DNA from: Streptomyces sp. CB02959
GTDB taxonomy: Bacteria > Actinomycetota > Actinomycetes > Streptomycetales > Streptomycetaceae
NCBI RefSeq assembly: GCF_002803155.1
Contig: NZ_NNBP01000009.1
Coordinates: 186,001-250,000 of the forward strand
DNA length: 64,000 nt
Direction: 5' to 3'
The notes beneath the pieces were generated by a model. That model ran no database searches. It saw only the letters and a list, made by a program, of their open reading frames with translations, and was not told the DNA's origin. How positions within the stretch are numbered: the first letter of the stretch is position 1; the number at the start of each line of letters is the position of its first letter. The position numbers were made by a program, and so were the translations under genes. Below, in pieces: positions 59,901 through 64,000 of this stretch.

Positions 59901-62900
59901 GCGGTCCTGGCCCCACACCACCGCGCGGTGGGGGAAGCTCGCCCGTGCGGTCACCAGGGAGTGGCCGGTGTCCCGCGCGGAGCGCGCGTCGCGGCCGGCG
60001 ACGTGGGACAGCAGACGGGCCGCCTGGCCGCGCAGTGCGGCCTCGCTCCTGCCGGAGAGCACCCACGCCAGCGCGCCGGGCTCCTCCTCGGCGACGTCCG
60101 GAGCGGCGTCGTCCGCGATCGGCTCGGGCTGCTCCAGGATGACGTGCGCGTTCGTGCCGCTGACACCGAAGGAGGAGACGCCCGCGCGACGCGGGCCCTC
60201 GCCCTGCGGCCACTCGACCGCGGAGGCCAGCAGTTCCACCGCACCGGCGCTCCAGTCCACGTGGGACGACGGGGCATCGACGTGCAGCGTCCTCGGCAGC
60301 ACACCGTGCCGCATCGCCAGCACCATCTTGATGACGCCCGCCACGCCCGCCGCGGCCTGGGCGTGACCGATGTTCGACTTGATCGAACCCAACCACAACG
60401 GCCGGTCCACCGACCTGTCCTGCCCGTAAGTCGCCAACAGCGCCTGCGCCTCGATCGGGTCACCCAACGTCGTGCCCGTACCGTGCGCCTCCACCGCATC
60501 CACATCCGCGGCCGACAACCCCGCACTGGCCAACGCCTGCCGGATCACCCGCTGCTGCGACGGACCGTTCGGCGCCGTCAGACCATTCGACGCACCGTCC
60601 TGGTTCACCGCGGAACCCCGCAGCACGGCCAGCACCCGGTGCCCGTTGCGGCGCGCGTCCGACAGGCGCTCCAGCACGAGCATGCCCACGCCCTCGCCCC
60701 AACCGACGCCGTCCGCGCCGTCGCCGAACGACTTGCACCGTCCGTCCGCCGCCAGGCCGCGCTGCCGCGAGAACTCCACGAACATCGTCGGGGTGGAGAG
60801 CACCGTCACGCCGCCGGCCAGGGCCAGCGAGCACTCGCCCGAACGCAGCGCCTGCGCCGCGAGGTGCATCGCCACCAGCGACGACGAGCACGCCGTGTCG
60901 ACCGTCACCGCCGGACCCTCGAAACCGAAGGTGTAGGACACCCGGCCCGAAGCGACGCTGGCCGCGCTGCCGTTGCTGCGGTAGCCCTCGAACTGGTCGG
61001 CGACCAGGAGCTGTTCGTAGTCGCCGTACATCACGCCGGCGAAGACGCCGGTCCGGCTGCCGCGCAGCGACGTCGGGTCGATGCCCGCCCGCTCGATGGC
61101 CTCCCAGGTGGTCTCCAGCAGCAACCGCTGCTGCGAGTCCGTCGCCAGCGCTTCCCTGGGGCTCATCCCGAAGAACCCGGGGTCGAACTCCGGTGCCTCG
61201 TGGAGGAAGCCGCCGGAGTGGCTGTACGAGGTGCCGATGGCCTCGGGGTCGGGGTTGTAGAGGGACTCCACGTCCCAGCCGCGGTCCGTCGGGAAGTCGG
61301 ACACCGCGTCCGTGCCCTCGGACACCAGGCGCCACAGGTCCTCCGGGGAGGCGACGCCGCCCGGGTAGCGGCAGCTCATGCCGACGATCACGACCGGGTC
61401 GTCGGCCGCTGCCAGCGGGTTCGGACCCACGAGCACCGGCGCGTCCTGGTCGTGGGCGCCGAACAGCTCGTCCAGGAGGAAGTCGACGAGCACGCCCGCC
61501 GAGGGGTAGTCGAACACAGCGGTGGACGAAAGGCGCATGCCGGTGGCCGCGTTGAGCCGGTTGCGCAGCTCGACGGCGGTCAGCGAGTCGAAGCCGAGGT
61601 CCTGGAAGGCACGGTCCGGGTCGACCGTCTCCGGGCCCGCGTGGCCCAGGACGACCGCGACCTGGGCGCGCACGAGGTCCAGCAGGGCCTCGCGCCGTTC
61701 CACCGTGCCCAGCGCGGACAGGCGCTCCACGAGGCCGGCGACCGCGGCGGAGCCGGCCACCGTCGAGCGGCGGACCCGGGTCCTGACCAGGCCGCGCAGC
61801 ACCGCCGGTACGTCGTCCTGCTTCCGCAGTGCGGCCAGGTCGAGGCGGACGGTCAGGACGAGCGCGTCGTCGGCGGCCAGCGCGGCGTCGAAGAGCGCGG
61901 CGCCCTCCGCGGGGCTGAGTGCGGGCATGCCCGCACGGGCGATCCGCTGGAGGTCGGCGTCCGTCAGCGTGCCGGTCATGCCGCCGTCCTGCGACCACGG
62001 GCCCCACGCCAGGGACGTGGCGGGCAGTCCGGCCGCGCGGCGGTGGTGCGCCAGGGCGTCCAAGAAGGTGTTGCCCGCCGCGTAGTTGGCCTGTCCGGCG
62101 CCGCCCCAGAGGCCGGAGACGGACGAGAAGAGGACGAACGCGGCGAGGTCCAAGTCCTTGGTGGCCTCGTGCAGATGCCAGGCGGCATCCACCTTGGGCC
62201 GCAGGACCGCCGCCAACCGCTCGGCCGTCAACGACCCCACCACACCGTCGTCGAGAACACCCGCCGTGTGCACCACCGCACCGATCCGATGCCCGGAAAC
62301 CAACTCCCCGACAGCACCCCGATCCGTCACATCACACGCCACGACCGAAACCTCGGCACCACACCGACCCAGCTCCGCCACCAACTCCTCAACACCCTCG
62401 GCATCCGGACCCCGCCGACTCACCAACAACAGACTCCGCACACCATGCTCAGCAACCAAGTGCCGCGCCACCACACGCCCCAGACCACCGGTACCACCAG
62501 TGATCAACACCGTGCCGGCGGCGTCCCAGGGGGCGCCGACCCGGGCCCGCGTCACCGGCGCCCGTTCCAGCCGCGCCGCCAGCACCGCGCCGTCGCGCAG
62601 CAGGAGCTGCGGCTCGTCCGCGGCCAGGGCCCGCGGCAGCACCGCGGGGTCCGCGTCGGGACCGAGGTCCACCAGGCCGAACCGGCCCGGGTGCTCCGAC
62701 TGCGCCGACCGCACCAGGCCCCACACGGTGGCCCCGGTGAGGTCCGTGCCGTCCACCGCGCCGCGCGTGGCGAACACCAGCCGCGAAGTGGCGAACCGCT
62801 CGTCCGCCAGCCAGGACTGGACCAGCGCCAGCGTGTGGGTGGCGGTGGCGTGCGCCGCCTCCACCACGTCGTCGGGGGCGGCCGTCACCGGCACCACCAC

Positions 62901-64000
62901 CGCGCCCGGCACCTGACCGGCCTCGGCCAGCGCCGCCAGGTCCGGGTAGCTGTCGAACGGTGCGCCGGGCAGGGAGCCGAGCAGGGCCACGGACTCCGCG
63001 GCCCCGGCCGGGGGAAGCCGGACCGGGTTCCACTGGAGGCGGAACAGCGCGTCACGCCCGATCCGGTCCGCGGCGCCCGCCAACTGCTCGGTTGCGGGCG
63101 CCCGCAGGTCGAGGGTGCCGATGGAGGCGACCGGCTCGCCGGAGGTGTCGGCGACCTCGACGGACAGCGTGTCGCCGCCATGCTGGACGATCCGGGCGCG
63201 CACGGCCGCGGCGCCGGAGGCGTGGAGCGAGACGCCCTCCCACGAGAAGGGCAGCACGCCCCGGTCCAGGCCGTCGAGGGCCCAGGCGTGCAGGGTCGCG
63301 TCCAGGAGCGCCGGGTGCAGACCGTACGCGGACGCGTCGCCCTCGGCGACGTCGGGCAGGGCGACGTCGGCGAACACCTCGTCGCCGCGGCGCCATGCGG
63401 CGCGCAGGCCCTGGAAGTGCGGTCCGTAGTCGTATCCGCTGGCGGCCAGTTGCGGGTAGAGGCCGGTCAGGTCGACGGGTTCGGCGCCGGCCGGCGGCCA
63501 GGACTCGGCCTGGAAGTCGTAGCCGGCGTGGGCCGCCCGCTCGCCGGGCGTCAGCACGCCGCTCGCGTGCTGGGTCCACGGCCGGTCGCCGTCGCCTTCC
63601 GGACGGGAACGGATGGTGACCGGCCGGCCGCCGGCCTCGTCGGCGGGGCCGACGTGCAGTTGCAGCTGCACGCCGCCGTGCTCGGGCAGCACCAGCGGGG
63701 CGGCCAGGGTGAGTTCCTCGATCCGGTCGCAGCCCGCCTCGTCGGCGGCCCGGACGGCGAGTTCGACGAAGGCCGTTCCCGGCAGCAGCACCGAGCCGTT
63801 CACCGCGTGGTCGGCCAGCCATGGGTGCGACTGGAGCGACAGGCGTGAGGTGAACAGCAGGCCGGCGCCGTCGGACAGTTCCACGGCGGCGCTCAGCAGC
63901 GGGTGCCCGGCCGCGTCGAGGCCGGCCGCGCCGAGGTCGCCGGTGGCGGTGCGGTCGGGGACGGGCCAGTAGCGCCGGTGCTGGAAGGCGTACGTCGGCA
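50940..64000 (-). CDS. Polyene type I PKS, C-terminal three modules (5' part outside window)
   Basis: At least 4,350 residues are visible. In translation order (coordinates fall): a partial module entering at the post-AT linker TYAFQHRRYW, with DH (HAVNGSVLLP near 63,810), KR (GGTGGLG near 62,500; LDD near 62,260) and ACP (near 61,590); a full module with KS (Cys site DTACSSSL near 60,900), AT (GHSIGEVA near 59,540; HAFH near 59,245), DH (HVVLGSVVVP near 58,630), KR (near 57,400) and ACP (near 56,480); and a full module with KS (near 55,805), AT (near 54,440; HAFH near 54,140), DH (near 53,530), KR (near 52,245) and ACP (near 51,320). It ends in an acidic docking tail (ASDEEVFDLLDNE). ATs have the malonyl HAFH motif, KRs are B-type (LDD), and no ER is present, so each cycle should give a trans double bond, as in PimS1-type proteins. 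Confidence 0.95.
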   Translation of the reverse strand, partial: PTYAFQHRRYWPVPDRTATGDLGAAGLDAAGHPLLSAAVELSDGAGLLFTSRLSLQSHPWLADHAVNGSVLLPGTAFVELAVRAADEAGCDRIEELTLAAPLVLPEHGGVQLQLHVGPADEAGGRPVTIRSRPEGDGDRPWTQHASGVLTPGERAAHAGYDFQAESWPPAGAEPVDLTGLYPQLAASGYDYGPHFQGLRAAWRRGDEVFADVALPDVAEGDASAYGLHPALLDATLHAWALDGLDRGVLPFSWEGVSLHASGAAAVRARIVQHGGDTLSVEVADTSGEPVASIGTLDLRAPATEQLAGAADRIGRDALFRLQWNPVRLPPAGAAESVALLGSLPGAPFDSYPDLAALAEAGQVPGAVVVPVTAAPDDVVEAAHATATHTLALVQSWLADERFATSRLVFATRGAVDGTDLTGATVWGLVRSAQSEHPGRFGLVDLGPDADPAVLPRALAADEPQLLLRDGAVLAARLERAPVTRARVGAPWDAAGTVLITGGTGGLGRVVARHLVAEHGVRSLLLVSRRGPDAEGVEELVAELGRCGAEVSVVACDVTDRGAVGELVSGHRIGAVVHTAGVLDDGVVGSLTAERLAAVLRPKVDAAWHLHEATKDLDLAAFVLFSSVSGLWGGAGQANYAAGNTFLDALAHHRRAAGLPATSLAWGPWSQDGGMTGTLTDADLQRIARAGMPALSPAEGAALFDAALAADDALVLTVRLDLAALRKQDDVPAVLRGLVRTRVRRSTVAGSAAVAGLVERLSALGTVERREALLDLVRAQVAVVLGHAGPETVDPDRAFQDLGFDSLTAVELRNRLNAATGMRLSSTAVFDYPSAGVLVDFLLDELFGAHDQDAPVLVGPNPLAAADDPVVIVGMSCRYPGGVASPEDLWRLVSEGTDAVSDFPTDRGWDVESLYNPDPEAIGTSYSHSGGFLHEAPEFDPGFFGMSPREALATDSQQRLLLETTWEAIERAGIDPTSLRGSRTGVFAGVMYGDYEQLLVADQFEGYRSNGSAASVASGRVSYTFGFEGPAVTVDTACSSSLVAMHLAAQALRSGECSLALAGGVTVLSTPTMFVEFSRQRGLAADGRCKSFGDGADGVGWGEGVGMLVLERLSDARRNGHRVLAVLRGSAVNQDGASNGLTAPNGPSQQRVIRQALASAGLSAADVDAVEAHGTGTTLGDPIEAQALLATYGQDRSVDRPLWLGSIKSNIGHAQAAAGVAGVIKMVLAMRHGVLPRTLHVDAPSSHVDWSAGAVELLASAVEWPQGEGPRRAGVSSFGVSGTNAHVILEQPEPIADDAAPDVAEEEPGALAWVLSGRSEAALRGQAARLLSHVAGRDARSARDTGHSLVTARASFPHRAVVWGQDREALVLALSALAVGEADAGLVEGTSGAGRTAFLFSGQGSQRLGMGRELYDSQPVFAAAFDAVCAALDEHLDRPLRDVVWGEDADLLNQTAYAQAGLFALEVALYRLTEAWGVRADFVAGHSIGEVAAAHVAGVFSLPDACALVAARGRLMQQLPTGGAMVAIRATEEEVLPHLTQDVSIAAVNGPSSVVVSGAEDDVLAVAAHFEGEGRKTTRLRVSHAFHSPLMEPMLDEFRAVVARLSFGAPTLPIVSNLTGRPAEPEQLRQADYWVRHVREAVRFADGVAALHQEGVTRFLELGPDGVLSALAEESLTDDVVLAPVLRKDRPEETALLGALAHLHVHGAGVDWAALYAGTGARWVDLPTYAFQHERFWPSGRVARSGDVRFAGLDSPAHPLLGAAVELAGSGGLLFTGRLSSSAHPWLADHVVLGSVVVPGTALVELVLRAADEVGCDLLEELTLAAPLVLPASGGGVQVQVWLGEPDESGRRSASVHARETEGPWTLHASGAVTSGARAVAFDVAAWPPPGAQPVDAADCYDALADAGLTYGPVFRGLRAAWKLGADVYAEVSLPEGTDGGTYGLHPALFDAALHAAAAGDGEVTGVPFSWSGVALHASGASHLRVRIRTTANGMSVVLADTSGAPVASVDSLVARPLSAAQVQAADRDSLFTVDWVPVPLTGERIEPGTGPQGEPLRTLADLTGPTVPATVLVAPPADAAGVVESVHRTAAWALETVQAWLAEERFASSRLVFVTRGAVSGADLAAAAVHGLVRSAQSENPQRFGLVDLDDDADRSVLAQALATDEGELLVRGTEVLAPRLARAHSEHAERWDTDGTILVTGGTGGLGSAVARHLVAAHGVRSLLLVSRRGQTAEGAPELVAELARAGAEAVVEACDVSDAAAVADLISRHEPTAVVHTAGVLDDGVVESLTPERLAGVLRPKVDAAWHLHEATKDRDLHAFVVFSSVAGTVGSPGQGNYAAANAFLDALARHRRAQGLPAASLAWGAWTQDSGMTGALTDVDLRRLARQGMPPLSTEEGLALFDAALGTGEPAPLPVRLDLAALRAQGEPLPLLRGLIRTRTRRSGAVAAAGLAPRLTGLSTAERRAALLDVVRAQIAAVLGHAGPETVAPDRAFQDLGFDSLTAIELRNVLARATGLRLPATAVFDYPTADALADHLLGELFGADTAAPLAVSALPSLTDDPVVIVGMSCRFPGGVTSPEDLWCLVSEGVDAVSDFPTDRGWEIEDTHDPDAEGAIDTRSGGFLKDAAQFDPEFFGMSPREALTTDAQQRLLLETTWEALERAGMDPATLRGSRTGVFAGVMYHDYSTLLSGREFEGYQGSGSAGSVASGRVSYTFGFEGPAITVDTACSSSLVALHLAAQSLRQGECSLALAGGVTVMSTPSTFVEFSRQGGLAEDGRCKAFSDGADGVGWGEGVGILVLERLSDARRNGHRILATVRGSAVNQDGASNGLTAPNGPSQQRVIRQALASAGLSAADVDAVEAHGTGTTLGDPIEAQALLATYGQDRSVDRPLWLGSIKSNIGHAQAAAGVAGVIKMVQAMRHGVLPRTLHADAPSSHVDWDSGAVALLTAATEWPQGDGPRRVGVSSFGISGTNAHVILEQPEPVTDEAAPDGTEDGAADAAASVPVLLSGRSEPALRAQAARLLARLADADPRTRVTDVAHALATGRAAFSHRAVILAADREDLLRSLSALADGRTEPAVVAHDRARSGRLAFLFSGQGSQRLGMGRELHRTQPVFAAAFDAVCTALDAHLDRPLREVVWGEDAELLNQTGYAQAALFAIEVALYRLVESWGVRPDHLLGHSVGEIAAAHVAGVFSLSDACALVAARGRLMQQLPSGGAMVAIQATEEEALSHVSETVSIAAVNGPSSVVVSGAEDEVLAVSAHFEGKGRKTSRLRVSHAFHSPLMEPMLDEFRTVAGGMTYDAPRLPVISNVTGEPATAEELCSAEYWVNHVRAAVRFADGVAALAAQGVTRFLELGPDGALSALAAESAADGSALVPALRKDRLEATAPLTAVARLHAHGVPVDWSAVLAGSGARWVDLPTYAFQHERFWPAGGAARAGDVRSAGLGSTGHPLLGAAVELANSGGRLFTGRLSTSAQPWLADHVVLGSVLVPGTALVELVLRAADEVGCAALEELTLAAPLVLPASGSAVQVQVWMGEPEDEGRRPVSVHAREGEGPWTLHASGAVAPATDAVVAFEAAAWPPQGAEPLDVADCYEDFADAGFAYGPVFRGLRAAWKLDADVYAEVQLPEGTDGAAYALHPALFDAALHAGLLGGGGAAEAGVPFSWSGVSLHASGASRVRVRLRSTGDGTQIALADPTGAPVASVRSLIARPISTGQLQTGDRDALFQVDWTGIHLADEPADSLAVLGKDAHGILDELALQPHADLDDLAEAGVPDIVFAPSAVAPAGMVESVHAAAAWALARVQSWLADERFADARLVFVTRGAVSGADLAGAAVWGLVRSAQAENPGRFGLVDVAEEAEVAFLPRALASDEPQLLVRADQVLAPRVARTERPDAPEPATAWNSGTVLITGGTGGLGRVVARHLVAEHGVRSLLLVSRRGPDAEGVEELVAELGRCGAEVSVVACDVTDRGAVGELVSGHRIGAVVHTAGVLDDGVVGSLTAERLAAVLRPKVDAAWHLHEATKDLALDAFVVFSSVAGTFGSAGQANYAAGNAFLDALAQHRRERGLPATSLGWGPWSQDSGMTGTLSEADVQRMARSGMPPLSVEEGLALFDAALAADRPAALPVRLDLAALRRQGEVPSLLRGLIRVPGRRAAATADGDAAAAFARRLTGRSTAEGREVVLDAVRGQVAVVLGHTGAAEIDEDRAFLDLGFDSLTAVELRNRLGALTGIRLPATLLFDYPTPAELVDHLHARIAPEAASGPEALLGELERLERAFGGLAVTEEVHEQVAGRLEVLRAKWDALRDASTATGQQAPRSDADFDFESASDEEVFDLLDNEIGLS
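51900..52264. repeat. 365-base exact repeat, copy 1 (KR of last module)
   Basis: This block is base-for-base identical, by eye, to 62154-62518. It spans the KR core from the GGTGGLG motif to the LHEATKD segment. On the coding strand it is rich in T-ending codons (GGT, GTT, GAT, TTG), unlike flanking sequence. Confidence 0.85.
55270..55540. repeat. 271-base near-identical repeat, copy 1 (KS of last module)
   Basis: Matches 60352-60622 with five differences. It covers the KS segment from SAVNQDGASNGL through HGTGT to KSNIGHAQA. Confidence 0.85.
60352..60622. repeat. 271-base near-identical repeat, copy 2 (KS of preceding module)
   Basis: Partner of 55270-55540 at an offset of 5,082 bases, about one module length. 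The five differences cluster near 60434-60439, 60482 and 60503. Confidence 0.85.
62154..62518. repeat. 365-base exact repeat, copy 2 (KR of first visible module)
   Basis: Partner of 51900-52264 at an offset of 10,254 bases, two modules away. The intervening module's KR (about 57,070-57,410) does not share it. Confidence 0.85.

Noticed and set aside
59046..63848. Plus-strand open frame of 1,600 codons
   Set aside because: Antisense shadow of the PKS; low-complexity translation, while the minus strand shows clear KS, AT, DH, KR and ACP motifs.

Overview
The window is very GC-rich with strongly G/C-ending codons, GTG starts, many ATGA/GTGA gene overlaps, mycothiol-type enzymes, AfsR/SARP, TetR and ECF41 regulators and giant modular PKS genes. 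It reads as a Streptomyces or close relative, and the density of accessory genes and gene relics suggests a chromosome arm (inference).

Left part (1-11.1 kb): a broken carboxylesterase, an HxlR regulator divergent from an NmrA-type reductase, a quinone-oxidoreductase-like MDR enzyme next to an HxlR remnant, an unrecognised cysteine-rich protein, a secreted tripeptidyl-aminopeptidase-type hydrolase, a ZIP metal transporter behind a DtxR/IdeR-type iron box, a maleylpyruvate-isomerase-fold enzyme, a methyltransferase, and a decayed NRPS condensation domain.

Metallophore-like block (11.1-24.1 kb): ten tightly coupled plus-strand genes encode an ATP-grasp ligase, a DUF364 protein, a cysteine-synthase-fold PLP enzyme, an enolase-superfamily dipeptide epimerase, an MFS exporter, a methyltransferase and a complete peptide/nickel-type ABC importer. 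A near-consensus Fur/Zur-type box lies between this operon and a divergent secreted peptidase. The logic (make a small modified dipeptide, export it, re-import it, control by metal) resembles opine metallophore systems such as staphylopine, but the biosynthetic enzymes differ. This is the best candidate for an undescribed system in the window.

Middle part (24.2-37.5 kb): regulator/enzyme pairs. They are TetR with an alpha/beta hydrolase, an ECF41 (SigJ-type) sigma factor with an NDH-2-like flavoprotein, a large SARP-NB-ARC-TPR regulator divergent from an FAD monooxygenase, an SGNH hydrolase, a PadR operon with two DUF1048 genes, an SDR-TetR operon with a palindromic operator, and a relic of a type VII secretion effector.

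Right part (37.9-64 kb): one end of a pimaricin-like polyene macrolide cluster. It contains cholesterol oxidase, mycosaminyltransferase, sugar aminotransferase, P450, 3Fe-4S ferredoxin, a loading PKS (CoA ligase-ACP-KS with Ser replacing the active Cys-AT-ACP), a secreted tyrosine phosphatase and, convergent to it, the last three modules of a polyene-forming PKS (each DH-KR-ACP, malonyl-type ATs) that continues beyond the window. Long identical DNA blocks between PKS modules point to gene conversion. PKS extension and cyclisation genes, GDP-mannose dehydratase, exporters and regulators must lie outside.
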